The notes beneath the pieces are model-generated. The model ran no database searches and had not been told where the DNA came from. It saw only the letters and a list, made by a program, of their open reading frames with translations. Below, in pieces: positions 9,027 through 17,734 of a DNA stretch of 64,000 nucleotides (its first letter is position 1; each line of letters starts with the position of its first letter). Position numbers and translations under genes: made by a program. Source of the stretch: Pseudomonas sp. GD03919 (GTDB taxonomy: Bacteria; Pseudomonadota; Gammaproteobacteria; Pseudomonadales; Pseudomonadaceae); assembly GCF_029814935.1 (NCBI RefSeq), contig NZ_CP104582.1, positions 1,054,001 through 1,118,000 of the forward strand. The letters are read 5' to 3'.

Positions 9027-9497
9027 TTAGCAGTCGCCTTTTGCAAGGGTGGTGCTGCCAGTAGCATTAACGGATATGGTTCGTTTTTGCTGACCGCTGC
9101 AGGATGAATGAGTAACTGTCCAGCTTTGCGCAGATGCCATACCGTTGCTGCGAAATACAATGCCGCTGTTCGGGCCGGTAACTACGGCTCCTTGGATAGG
9201 ATCCCAGACTTTGAGTACCTCAGTTCCTACGATCATCATCCAGCCTCCAGCCCAGTCGGTTCCATTGTCGCAGGCAGTCTGATCGGCGTTGCTACGGCAC
9301 AGAGTGACGTTTGCGCGGCGCTTGACCGCTTCGGATCGGGCTAGCTGTAGTGCCCCTTGCAGCTCGTTGCTCATGGCAGCGAGGCGGTTTTCCTGCAGCA
9401 TGTTGCTGAATGATGGTGCGGCGAGGCTAATGACCACTGCCAGTACGGCAAGTGTGACCATGAGCTCTATCAGGGTGAAGGCTCTGGAGTAGTGCAT
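9027..9497 (-). CDS. fimU: Type IV minor pilin FimU (GspH/FimT family)
   Basis: GspH/FimT-fold pseudopilin of 156 residues, third in the minor-pilin operon and equivalent by position to fimU. The chosen ATG gives a 6-residue leader, MHYSRA/FTLIELMVTLAVLAVVISLAAPSF; the residue before the cleavage point is Ala, not Gly, which the prepilin peptidase tolerates less well. An upstream ATG would add 11 residues that do not look like leader. Cys residues in LCRSNADQTACDNGTDW and SSCSG fit a disulfide-bonded head. Confidence 0.88.
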   Translation of the reverse strand: MHYSRAFTLIELMVTLAVLAVVISLAAPSFSNMLQENRLAAMSNELQGALQLARSEAVKRRANVTLCRSNADQTACDNGTDWAGGWMMIVGTEVLKVWDPIQGAVVTGPNSGIVFRSNGMASAQSWTVTHSSCSGQQKRTISVNATGSTTLAKGDC

Positions 9498-9593
9498 GAC
9501 CGGTCCCGGAAATATCGACCAGTAAAGCATCTCAAGGCTTTTACCTGGTAAGAAGCAAACCTTGATATCTGGTCGCTTCGTCAGGGTGAACGG

Positions 9594-10121
9594 CTATCCC
9601 TGACACTTGTCGGGATCGGCTTGTTGGCTGGTTATCGCTCTGCCTGTGATGTTGATCACGAGCCCTTTGATTGCCAGTTGTTGGTCGCACAACGTGAAGG
9701 TGCCGTTTAGGCTATGGGTCATGCCGTCGGGGCGAAAGCTCATGTAAGTCTGTTGACGAAAATTGCTCCAGTGCCATCTATGACGTGGATTGATATCCAT
9801 GGCTTTCAGCAATTGCTCGTCGTCATCCAGAGCGCCATTTCGGTTTTTATCGACGAAGATCAGAATTCTGCCTTGCCAATTACGTGAGTCTTCGCAGGAA
9901 TGATCCCCAGCGCAGAGGCTGACCATCGTGCGAGTCTGTATTGCCATGCTACGGGCGAAATTCAGGCTTGCATGTAGCTGGTTGATTTCACTGGTGTGCC
10001 TGTTTTTCTGCAGCAGGGAGCCGACGGCAGGCGTAACGAAGCCGATGACGATTGTGAGTATGCTCAGCGTAATAAGTAGCTCGGGGAGAGTCTGGGCGTG
10101 CTGGTGATGATGTCGCAGCAT
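9594..10121 (-). CDS. fimT: GspH/FimT family pseudopilin, fimT position
   Basis: 175 residues with the GspH/FimT layout: hydrophobic N-terminal helix (TLPELLITLSILTIVIGFVTPAVGSLL), helical LHASLNFARSMAIQTRTMVSLC, then a strand-rich head with WQGRILIFVDKNRNGALDDDEQLLK. FimT proteins have been linked to DNA uptake in other bacteria. The processing site is odd: A/QTLPELL instead of G/FTLIEL, with Gln at +1 and Pro at +4 while Glu5 is kept. It is first in the pilus operon; the 60 bases before fimU carry no clear promoter. Confidence 0.82.
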   Translation of the reverse strand: MLRHHHQHAQTLPELLITLSILTIVIGFVTPAVGSLLQKNRHTSEINQLHASLNFARSMAIQTRTMVSLCAGDHSCEDSRNWQGRILIFVDKNRNGALDDDEQLLKAMDINPRHRWHWSNFRQQTYMSFRPDGMTHSLNGTFTLCDQQLAIKGLVINITGRAITSQQADPDKCQG

Positions 10122-10229
10122 GGCAATTTTCCTTTTGCATGAGATAGGGCCTTCCTGGCTCTAGATTTATTTAGTTCAGAATGACGCTGTGTCAAATAAC
10201 CTGCGTCAGGTATTTGAAAAGGATTGGTT

Positions 10230-11327
10230 GTGAATCGAGTGGTTATCGTTGGCGGGGGCGTGTTGGGGCTTCTGAGTTGCCGTCTTCTGGCAGCTACAGG
10301 GGCTAATGTGGTTCTACTCGAGTCGGCCGGGCGTGTCGGCCGCGAATCCTCCTGGGCCGGCGGCGGTATCGTTTCTCCGCTTTACCCCTGGCGCTACAGC
10401 GCGGCGGTGACGGCGTTGGCGCATTGGTCGCAGGATTTCTATCCGGGTTTTGCGCAGCAGTTGCTGGAAGACACCGGCGTCGATCCCGAGGTGCATGTCA
10501 CCGGGTTGTATTGGCTGGATCTCGATGACGAGGCCGAGGCGCTGGCTTGGGCGGCGCGTGAGAGGCGTCCGCTGTTTTCGGTGGATATCGCCGAGGCTTA
10601 TCGGGGTGTACCAGTGCTGGGCGGCGGGTTCGGACGCGCCATTCATATGCCAGGTGTGGCCAATGTGCGTAACCCCAGGTTGGTCAAGGCGTTGCGAGCC
10701 GCTTTGGCGGCCATGCCGAGTGTGGAGTTGCGTGAGCATTGTCCAGTCACCGGGTTTGTTCAGGATGGCGGGCGGATTCGCGGAGTGACTACGGCCGACG
10801 GCGAGATTCGTGCTGATCGCGTGGTGCTCGCTGCTGGCGCCTGGAGCGGCGAGCTGCTCAGAACGCTTGGTCTGGAGTTGCCGGTCGAGCCGGTGAAAGG
10901 GCAGATGATCCTTTACAAGTGCGCCGAGGATTTTCTGCCGAGCATGGTGCTGGCCAAGGGGCGTTATGCGATCCCCCGGCGCGACGGCCATATTCTGGTC
11001 GGCAGCACGCTGGAGTACTCCGGCTTCGACAAGACGCCGACCGACAGCGCGCTGGCCAGCCTCAAGGCTTCGGCTGAGGAGTTGCTGCCTGCGCTCAAGG
11101 ACGCCGAAGTGGTGGGGCACTGGGCCGGTTTGCGGCCCGGCTCGCCGGAAGGCATTCCCTTTATCGGCGAGCTGCCTTCGCATCCTGGGCTTTGGCTCAA
11201 TTGCGGGCATTTTCGCAATGGCCTGGTGTTGGCGCCGGCCTCCTGTCAGCTGTTGGTCGACCTGATGCTCGGGCGCGAGCCGATCATCGATCCGGCGCCT
11301 TATGCCCCGGCAGGGCGGCTTGGGTGA
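10230..11327 (+). CDS. thiO: Glycine oxidase ThiO
   Basis: FAD-dependent amine oxidase (365 residues) that makes the iminoglycine needed for the thiazole of thiamine. The Rossmann FAD motif is at the N-terminus (VVIVGGGVLGLLSCRLLA), with the DAO-family blocks WAGGGIVSPLYPWRY and, near the C-terminus, HFRNGLVLAPAS. I take GTG as start because aaaagga sits 6-7 bases ahead of it; the in-frame TTG two codons earlier touches that site. It faces away from fimT and converges on pilR. Confidence 0.92.
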   Translation: MNRVVIVGGGVLGLLSCRLLAATGANVVLLESAGRVGRESSWAGGGIVSPLYPWRYSAAVTALAHWSQDFYPGFAQQLLEDTGVDPEVHVTGLYWLDLDDEAEALAWAARERRPLFSVDIAEAYRGVPVLGGGFGRAIHMPGVANVRNPRLVKALRAALAAMPSVELREHCPVTGFVQDGGRIRGVTTADGEIRADRVVLAAGAWSGELLRTLGLELPVEPVKGQMILYKCAEDFLPSMVLAKGRYAIPRRDGHILVGSTLEYSGFDKTPTDSALASLKASAEELLPALKDAEVVGHWAGLRPGSPEGIPFIGELPSHPGLWLNCGHFRNGLVLAPASCQLLVDLMLGREPIIDPAPYAPAGRLG

Positions 11328-11342
11328 TACGAAGGCTGGGCG

Positions 11343-12683
11343 TCAATCGATACCCAGCTTCTTCAGTCGATAGCGCATCGAACGGAAGGTCAGGCCCAGG
11401 CGCTGAGCCGCGGCCGTGCGGTTCCAGCGGGTTTCTTCCAGTGCCTGCATGATCAGTTTGCGTTCGATGTCCTCGAGGTAGTCCTCGAGGTTGTCGATCT
11501 GCGCCAGGCTGGCTTCGCCGCCTTCGTTGCTGGGGCCACTGGCGTCGGCCAGGCGCAGGTCGCTGGGCGTGATCTGGTCGTCTTCGCAGAGGGTATAGGC
11601 ACGTTCGAGCATGTTTTCCAGCTCGCGCACGTTACCGGGGAAACGGTAGTTCTTGAGCTTTTCCAGGGCATCGGGGTGCAGTTTGGCAGCGGCAAGGCCG
11701 GTGCCGTCGGCCAGGCGAGCGAGCATCGCATTGGCCAGTTGTGCGATGTCTTCGCGGCGCTCGCGCAGCGGCGGGACGCGCAGTTCGATGACGTTGAGGC
11801 GGTAGTAGAGGTCCTGACGGAAGCGGCCGGCGGCCACTTCGGCGGCGAGATCCTTGTGGGTGGCGCAGAGGATGCGCACATCCACCACCACTTCCTGCTG
11901 GCCACCGACGGCGCGCACGGCCTTTTCCTGGATGGCTCGCAGCAGTTTGACCTGCATCGGCAGCGGCAGGTCGGCGACTTCGTCGAGGAACAGGGTGCCG
12001 CCATTGGCGGCCTGGAACAGGCCCTGCTTGTCTTCGATGGCACCGGTGAAGCTGCCTTTCTTGTGGCCGAAGAACTCGCTTTCCATCAGTTCCGAGGGAA
12101 TCGCGCCGCAGTTGACCGGAACAAAGGGCTGCTCGACGCGCGGACCCTGCTCATGGATCAGACGGGCCACCAGTTCCTTGCCGCTACCCGATTCGCCGCT
12201 GATGTAGACCGGCGCCTGGCTGCGTGAAAGTTTCAGGATCTGCTTGCGCAGCGCTTTCATCGGTGGCGAATCGCCGAGCAGGCGGCTGTCGACCGGGGGT
12301 TCCTCGCCCTCGGGCGCGCGAATGCGCAGGGCCGTGGCGACCAGTTCGCGCAGGCGGCCGAGGTCCACCGGCTTGGTCAGAAAGTCGAAGGCGCCGGCCT
12401 TGAGCGAGTTGATCGCGGTGTCCAGGCTGCCGTAGGCGGTAATCATCGCCACGGGTACCTGTGGATGACGTTGTTGAATGTGCTGCACCAGATCCAGGCC
12501 GGTGCCATCGGGCAGGCGCATGTCGGTCAGGCACAGGTCGAATGGCTCGCGCGCCAGCCATTCACGCGCTTCCTTGACGTTGCGGGCGCTGCGGGTGTCC
12601 AGCTTCATGCGTCCGAGGGTGATTTCCAGCAGCTCACGGATATCGGGTTCGTCGTCGACGATCAGGGCTCTCTGACGGTTCAT
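11343..12683 (-). CDS. pilR: Sigma-54-dependent response regulator PilR
   Basis: NtrC-class activator of the major pilin gene. Receiver domain 1-120 with phospho-acceptor Asp54 (LCLTDMRLPDG); AAA+ domain from about 135 with Walker A GESGSGKE and the sigma-54 contact loop GSFTGA; C-terminal Fis-type HTH (RWNRTAAAQRLGLTFRSMRYRLKKLGI). The start is the ATG two bases after the pilS stop, giving 446 residues; an upstream in-frame ATG would lie inside pilS. The target pilA is not in the window. Confidence 0.96.
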   Translation of the reverse strand: MNRQRALIVDDEPDIRELLEITLGRMKLDTRSARNVKEAREWLAREPFDLCLTDMRLPDGTGLDLVQHIQQRHPQVPVAMITAYGSLDTAINSLKAGAFDFLTKPVDLGRLRELVATALRIRAPEGEEPPVDSRLLGDSPPMKALRKQILKLSRSQAPVYISGESGSGKELVARLIHEQGPRVEQPFVPVNCGAIPSELMESEFFGHKKGSFTGAIEDKQGLFQAANGGTLFLDEVADLPLPMQVKLLRAIQEKAVRAVGGQQEVVVDVRILCATHKDLAAEVAAGRFRQDLYYRLNVIELRVPPLRERREDIAQLANAMLARLADGTGLAAAKLHPDALEKLKNYRFPGNVRELENMLERAYTLCEDDQITPSDLRLADASGPSNEGGEASLAQIDNLEDYLEDIERKLIMQALEETRWNRTAAAQRLGLTFRSMRYRLKKLGID

Positions 12684-12685
12684 GC

Positions 12686-14278
12686 TCAGCTCAGTTTGCG
12701 CGGATGGGCGAAGGTGATGCGGAAGCAACTGCCGCCCCCTTCGCGAGGTTTATAGTCCAGGCGGGCTTGGTTGCTCTGGCACAGCTCACGGGAGATATAC
12801 AGGCCGAGGCCGGTGCCTTTGTTCTCGGTGGTGTAGAAGGGCTCGAAGATGTGCTGCTCCTGTTCGGGCGGCACGCCGGGGCCATCGTCGAGAATCTCCA
12901 GAACCGGCAGATCGCTGACCGGGTCGCGAAACAGGCGTAGCCAGACCTGGCCGAGCCGGTGCTTCTGGGCGCTGTAGCGCAGGCCGTTTTGTACCAGATT
13001 GGTCAGTACCTGGTTCAACTGGTGTGGATCCATGCGCGTCTGCAGGCTGCCGCCCTGGGTTTCCAGGTGGATCTGCCGGTCAGCCGGTGCCGAGCTGCGA
13101 AATTCGCTGGCGAAGCGGTGTAGCCAGTATTTCAGGTCGAGCAGTTGCGGTTCGGCCTGGCGCCGGCGCGAGAGCTGCAGGACGTTCTCGATCACCAGGT
13201 TCATGCGTTTGGAGTGATCCTGAATGATCTGCGCCAGGCGCTGATCCGGGCCTTGCAGGTCTTCCGATTCCTGCAACAACTGCGCGGCATGGCTGATGGC
13301 GCCGAGCGGGTTGCGAATTTCGTGGGCGATGCCGGCGGTCAGGCGGCCCAGCGAGGCCAGCTTGAGTTGCTGGGCCTGCTGGGCGATCTGCGAGATGTCA
13401 TCGAGAAACACCAGAATATGTTGCTGGCCGTCGCGTTGCAGGGAGATGAAGCTCGGTTGCAACACCGGGCCATCGACCTGCGCCTGCAGGCTTTCCGGGC
13501 GCAGCGTCGGGTTGTGCAGCCACTGCTGCAGGCGTTTGACCAGCTCGGGGCAGTGTGGGTCGATGATCTTGCCGGTCAGTTCGCCACGGCCCAGTAGCTG
13601 CGTTGCCCCCTGATTGGCCAGCAGCACGCGGTGTTGGGTGTCGAGCACCAGGATGCCGGTGCGCATGCGTTGCAGGATCTGCGCATTGAGCTCTTCGAGG
13701 TTGGCTACGTCGGCTGCACGCTTTTCGGCCAGGGTTTCACTGATCTGCAGGCGTCGGGTGATGCCCTGGATGAATAACGCGCCAGCGAAACACAGCGCGC
13801 CGAGGGCGCCGGCCTGCACGTATTGGGCAGCGGCGGCCGGGTGGCTGAGACTGAGGTAGAAGGTCAGGTAGATCAGCGCTATCGCGGCGATGGCGGCGAT
13901 CAACAGGCCAACGCGGCCGCGCAGCAGGATGTTGGCGATGGCTACAGCGACCACCAGCAGGTTACCGATACCGCTGGGTGTACCGCCGGCTGCATAGAAC
14001 AGGGCCGAGAGAAAGATCACATCGACCAGCGCCAGGCTGAACAGCTGCATCAGGTGCTTGGGCCGATGGACCAGCACGGCGATGAAGATGTTGAGGATCA
14101 GGTAGACCCAACTGCCTGTACGAAACAGCTCGATATGCACGACATCGAAAAACTGCTCGTCGAGGTTGCTGGAAATCAGCAGAACCAGGGCCAGGCCGAT
14201 ACTCAGGCGATAAAGATGGTAAAGCCGGAGAATCCGGCGAGCCTGAGTGCCGCTCGGCGTGCTGCTATCAGCGTTCAC
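12686..14278 (-). CDS. pilS: Sensor histidine kinase PilS
   Basis: Partner of PilR. About six membrane segments fill the first 200 residues, then a PAS-like linker (ILQRMRTGILVLDTQHRVLLAN), the H-box GIAHEIRNPLGAISHAAQLL with the phospho-His, the N-box NQVLTNLVQNGLRYS, DDGPGVP and the G-box GTGLGLYISRE. The GTG start gives 530 residues, the size of P. aeruginosa PilS, and a normal opening (RRILRLYHLYRLSIG). It overlaps the upstream small gene by 11 bases. Confidence 0.95.
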   Translation of the reverse strand: MNADSSTPSGTQARRILRLYHLYRLSIGLALVLLISSNLDEQFFDVVHIELFRTGSWVYLILNIFIAVLVHRPKHLMQLFSLALVDVIFLSALFYAAGGTPSGIGNLLVVAVAIANILLRGRVGLLIAAIAAIALIYLTFYLSLSHPAAAAQYVQAGALGALCFAGALFIQGITRRLQISETLAEKRAADVANLEELNAQILQRMRTGILVLDTQHRVLLANQGATQLLGRGELTGKIIDPHCPELVKRLQQWLHNPTLRPESLQAQVDGPVLQPSFISLQRDGQQHILVFLDDISQIAQQAQQLKLASLGRLTAGIAHEIRNPLGAISHAAQLLQESEDLQGPDQRLAQIIQDHSKRMNLVIENVLQLSRRRQAEPQLLDLKYWLHRFASEFRSSAPADRQIHLETQGGSLQTRMDPHQLNQVLTNLVQNGLRYSAQKHRLGQVWLRLFRDPVSDLPVLEILDDGPGVPPEQEQHIFEPFYTTENKGTGLGLYISRELCQSNQARLDYKPREGGGSCFRITFAHPRKLS

Positions 14279-14504
14279 CGGTGCGCGGACCTTGTTCGAG
14301 GTGAGCCTGGCTGCAGTACCACTGCTGATCCTGGCTGAGTGCCTGGGCCTTGGGGATGTGCACGCCACAGTGCGCGCAGCGAACCATGGGCGCGGCGGCG
14401 TCCTCGGTTGCGCGCGTGCGTTTGGGCTGGCTGATGAAGCGGCGCCAGATCCAGATCGCGGCAAAGATGATGGCGACCCAGAACAGCAGGCGGAAAAGAC
14501 CCAT
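14268..14504 (-). CDS. PP0621-like small membrane zinc-ribbon protein
   Basis: 78 residues: one N-terminal membrane helix (MGLFRLLFWVAIIFAAIWIW), a basic linker, then CAHCGVHIPKAQAL...WYCSQAH, a CxxC plus C/H set that should bind zinc. It resembles the short PP0621-type proteins next to pilS in Pseudomonas. Its stop lies within the first codons of pilS, so the two are probably cotranslated. Function unknown; membrane location and zinc binding are inferred. Confidence 0.8.
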   Translation of the reverse strand: MGLFRLLFWVAIIFAAIWIWRRFISQPKRTRATEDAAAPMVRCAHCGVHIPKAQALSQDQQWYCSQAHLEQGPRTGER

Positions 14505-14719
14505 ATCGTGCTCTTTTATTCGTTGAAAGTCGGCAGTTTAGCCAAGCCGAGTGCATCGGCACAGTGCAGCGAAGGCAGCGTGTGAGCTGTTTCCTCGCGG
14601 CAGGGTGGTTGATGGTTGCAGGTCTGAAATACTGGGCATGAAAAAGGTTCTTCGCATATTTTGGGGAAAGTGCGGGTTGATACTGGACTGGCAACTACGT
14701 GTTAGCTGTCGATGAATTG

Positions 14720-15352
14720 GCATTATCCATTAGCACGCCGCCTGACCTGATGGGTTTCGCCCCTTACGGGCGACTTACTTTCTTTGCTTGTGCAAAGAAA
14801 GTAAGCAAAGAGAAGGGCACCCCACCATCCGAGCTAGGCGCCCCCGCCCTGCTGCGCCGGGGTTCCCTCGCTCCATCACCGCTCCAGGGGCTCGCCACGA
14901 AGGGCCGTCCCTGGCCCATCGTGGCTCTCGCGACATCCATGTCGCTCAACCCCTTCCACGGCGATTCCACTCGGCCTACTGAAGGGGACTTTGGCGTCGT
15001 CTGTGAGAACGTGCGTCAAGAGCAAAAGCCAAACGCTACCGACTTTGATCTTCCAGAGATGTCGCAAGCTCGCGACCTGGTCCCCTTCAGGAGGCCGAGT
15101 GGAGGTGTTGCGTAGGGGAGCGAGCCGCATGGATGCGGCGAGATACCGATGGCGGCCCCGCTTAATGGGCCAAGGATGGCCCATGTAAGCCGGCCCCCGG
15201 AGCGGCGCCGGAACGAGGGAAGTTTCGCGTAGCGAAACCCGGATGTCGGGGTGCCCTTCTTTGGCACACCTTTCTTGGGCAAGCAAGAAAGGTGTGGCGC
15301 CCGTAAGGGGCGCAACCCAAACGTTCAGGCGACGCGGTAATGGATAGTGCTA
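14720..15352. repeat. Large imperfect palindrome, about 630 bp, between pilS and bamD
   Basis: The left half (from cattatccattagcacg through gggtttcgccccttacggg, gaagggcacccc and ccactcggcct.ctgaaggggac) recurs in inverted order on the right (ggtccccttcaggaggccgagtgg ... ggggtgccctt ... cccgtaaggggcgcaaccc ... taatggatagtg). Arms are about 270 bp or more around a centre near 15035. Each arm also holds its own hairpin: cttactttctttgc/gcaaagaaagtaag on the left, cacacctttcttg/caagaaaggtgtg on the right. Open frames inside look like by-products of this repeat; I call no gene here. Confidence 0.8.
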
Positions 15353-15430
15353 AGTCAGTAAGCGCTAGGCACACAAACTTGCCAGTCCGGTGTCAAGCGT
15401 ATCTTCCCCGCGATAACGCGAAGAGCCATG

Positions 15431-15610
15431 AAAAAGGGAGGCCGTAGCCCAATGCCGATCAGATAAGCTTGCCAAAGCGGTCTTTCGTAGGAGCCCCGCC
15501 CCGGGGCGAAGCTTTTCAATCGCGTATCGCCCTGGTTCGCGGCGGGGCGCCGCTCCTACCCATTGGCAGCGTCGACGCTTAACTGACAGACATTAGGCCG
15601 TAGCCTCCCT
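15431..15610 (-). terminator. Putative bamD terminator with a REP element in its loop
   Basis: Read on the minus strand, gggaggctacggcc (15596-15610) pairs with ggctacggcctccc (15436-15450) apart from two mismatches and two wobbles, and is followed by TTTTT. A REP element (15487-15559) lies between the arms. This fits a terminator of bamD opened by an insertion, but the long loop makes activity uncertain. Confidence 0.45.
15487..15559. repeat. REP-like inverted pair, gtaggag class
   Basis: gtaggagccccgccccggggcgaagc ... gcggggcgccgctcctac: two short GC palindromes in inverted order. The same class recurs at 36893, 55090 and, diverged, at 31684, 33317 and 48154. Confidence 0.8.
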
Positions 15611-15628
15611 CGTTCAGTCACGCTGCGC

Positions 15629-16621
15629 TCAGTCGAACAGGCCGAAGGTCAGGTAGCTCCAGATCGAGCGCTTCTTCGCCGTTTCGCCGGTTTTGGCGTC
15701 CTGCTGCAGTTCACGCGGGATCTGCTGTGCGGCGTCTTCATACTGGCGGATGACGTCCTGGCTGGCGCGGGTTTCGCCCGGTGGCAGCGGCGTTTCGGTT
15801 TCGATCAGACCCAGGGTGGCCTTGGCCAGCCAGGATCGGTTGTCGGCTTCTTCTTCGCGTGGGACGAATTTGCCGCTTTCCAGCGTCGGGTGGTCAGGAT
15901 AGTTGAGCTTGAGGGTTTCCAGGCTGGTGGATGCCAGATCGTCCAGCGACAGGCGCTGATAGGCTTCGGTCATGATCGCCAGGCCGTCACCGACCGACGG
16001 GGTTTCCTGGAAGTTTTCCACTACATAGCGGCCACGGTTGGCGGCGGCGACATAGGCCTGACGGGTCAGGTAGTAGTGACCGACGTGGACTTCGTAGGCG
16101 GCCAGCAGGTTGCGCAGGTAGATCATGCGCTGCTTGGCGTCCGGGGCGTAGCGGCTGGTCGGGTAGCGGCTGGTGAGCTGGGCGAACTCGTTGTAGGAGT
16201 CGCGCGCGGCGCCCGGGTCACGCTTGGTCATGTCCAGCGGCAGGAAGCGCGCCAGCAGGCCGCGGTCCTGGTCGAAGGAGGCCAGGCCTTTGAGGTAATA
16301 GGCGTAGTCGACGTTGGCGTGCTGCGGGTGCAGGCGGATGAAGCGCTCGGCAGACGACTTGGCGGCCTCCGGCTCGGCGTTCTTGTAGTAGGCGTAGATC
16401 AGTTCGAGCTGCGCCTGCTCGGCGTAGCGGCCGAACGGGTAGCGCGACTCCAGCGCCTTGAGTTTGGCGATGGCCTGGGTGTAGCTGCGGTTGTCCAGGT
16501 CGGCCTGGGCCTGCTGGTACAGCTCCACCTCGCTGAGGTTTTCATCGACCTCCGGCTGCTTGGAAGAGCAGGCGGCGGTAAGGGCGAGGATGGCGATCAG
16601 CAGCAGGTGTTTCACTTGCAT
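15629..16621 (-). CDS. bamD: Outer membrane assembly lipoprotein BamD (ComL)
   Basis: Essential lipoprotein of the BAM complex that inserts outer-membrane beta-barrels. Signal peptide [18 protein letters not shown] with the lipobox Cys at 18, then TPR repeats ([41 protein letters not shown]). Length 330, near the P. aeruginosa protein. It is divergent from rluD over 138 bases, an arrangement conserved across many gammaproteobacteria. Confidence 0.95.
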   Translation of the reverse strand: MQVKHLLLIAILALTAACSSKQPEVDENLSEVELYQQAQADLDNRSYTQAIAKLKALESRYPFGRYAEQAQLELIYAYYKNAEPEAAKSSAERFIRLHPQHANVDYAYYLKGLASFDQDRGLLARFLPLDMTKRDPGAARDSYNEFAQLTSRYPTSRYAPDAKQRMIYLRNLLAAYEVHVGHYYLTRQAYVAAANRGRYVVENFQETPSVGDGLAIMTEAYQRLSLDDLASTSLETLKLNYPDHPTLESGKFVPREEEADNRSWLAKATLGLIETETPLPPGETRASQDVIRQYEDAAQQIPRELQQDAKTGETAKKRSIWSYLTFGLFD

Positions 16622-16759
16622 GGCGGCTTGCGTCCCTGTGACGGCCGCGCGGCCGTCCTGTTATGATGAGTGCCCCCGGAAACCCCTGGGGCAAAGACGC
16701 CGTATTTAACCACAAGCCTGTCGCCGAAACCAAAGGCCAGGCTCCCGCCGTTGCCTAAG

Positions 16760-17734
16760 ATGACTTCTATAAACAAGCAGCTGATTCAACTCCAGGCCGT
16801 CGTCCCCTTTGAACAGGGCGGTCAACGCCTCGACCAGGTGGCTGCGCAGCTGTTTGGCGAGTTCTCCCGTTCGCGCCTTTCCACCTGGATCAAGGAAGGT
16901 CGCCTGACTGTCGATGGCACCGTGGCACGCCCGCGCGACACCGTGCATGCCGGCTCGACCCTGGTACTCGATGCCGAGCAGGAAGCGCAGGGCGAGTGGG
17001 TCGCGCAGGACATCGAACTGAACATCGTCTATGAAGACGAACACCTGCTGGTGATCGACAAGCCAGCGGGGCTGGTGGTGCATCCGGCTGCCGGGCATGC
17101 CGACGGCACCCTGCTCAACGCGCTGCTGCACCACGTACCGGATATCGTCAACGTGCCGCGTGCCGGTATCGTCCATCGCCTGGACAAGGACACCACCGGC
17201 CTGATGGTAGTGGCCAAGACCCTGCAGGCGCAGACCAACCTGGTCGAGCAACTGCAGAAGCGTACCGTCAGCCGCATCTATGAATGCATCTGCATCGGCA
17301 TGATCACCGCCGGCGGCACCATCGATGCGCCGATTGGCCGCAGCTCCAGCCAGCGCCAGCGCATGGCGGTGACCGATGGCGGCAAGCCGGCGATCAGTCA
17401 CTACCGCGTGCTCGAGCGCTACCGTTCGCACACTCATGTGCGGGTCAAGCTGGAAACCGGGCGCACGCACCAGATTCGTGTGCACATGAGCCACGTTGGC
17501 TATCCGCTGGTGGGCGATCCGGTCTATGCCGGGCGTTTCCGCATTCCGCCAGCCGCCAGCCCGACCCTGGTGCAGAGTCTCAAGGAATTCCCGCGTCAGG
17601 CCCTGCATGCGCGCTTCCTCGAGTTGGATCACCCGGCTACCGGCAAGCGCATGAAGTGGGAATCGGCGCTGCCGGATGATCTGGTCTGGCTGCTGACCCT
17701 GTTGCGTCAGGATCGCGAGGCCTTCGTCGGGTGA
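16760..17734 (+). CDS. rluD: 23S rRNA pseudouridine synthase RluD
   Basis: Makes pseudouridines 1911/1915/1917 in helix 69 of 23S rRNA. An N-terminal S4-like RNA-binding domain (QRLDQVAAQLFGEFSRSRLSTWIKEGRLTVDG) is followed by the catalytic motif HRLDKDTTGLMVVAKT with the nucleophilic Asp, then GRTHQIRVHMSHVGYPLVGD. Start at the ATG before TSINKQ gives 324 residues; the frame is open 90 bases upstream but that part lacks conservation cues. pgeF follows with an overlap. Confidence 0.96.
   Translation: MTSINKQLIQLQAVVPFEQGGQRLDQVAAQLFGEFSRSRLSTWIKEGRLTVDGTVARPRDTVHAGSTLVLDAEQEAQGEWVAQDIELNIVYEDEHLLVIDKPAGLVVHPAAGHADGTLLNALLHHVPDIVNVPRAGIVHRLDKDTTGLMVVAKTLQAQTNLVEQLQKRTVSRIYECICIGMITAGGTIDAPIGRSSSQRQRMAVTDGGKPAISHYRVLERYRSHTHVRVKLETGRTHQIRVHMSHVGYPLVGDPVYAGRFRIPPAASPTLVQSLKEFPRQALHARFLELDHPATGKRMKWESALPDDLVWLLTLLRQDREAFVG

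Noticed and set aside
10115..10140. Sigma-54 promoter (tggcaattttccttttgca) upstream of fimT
   Set aside because: The GG-to-GC spacing is three bases too long for a -24/-12 element, and it faces away from fimT.
14755..15325. CRISPR-like array, because of many repeated GC words
   Set aside because: Copies are inverted and not evenly spaced; no constant direct repeat with unique spacers.
14699..15374. Several overlapping open frames (60-140 residues) between pilS and bamD, with Pseudomonas-like hypothetical protein sequences
   Set aside because: They lie inside the large palindrome and mirror each other on both strands; no ribosome-binding sites and no consistent codon bias.
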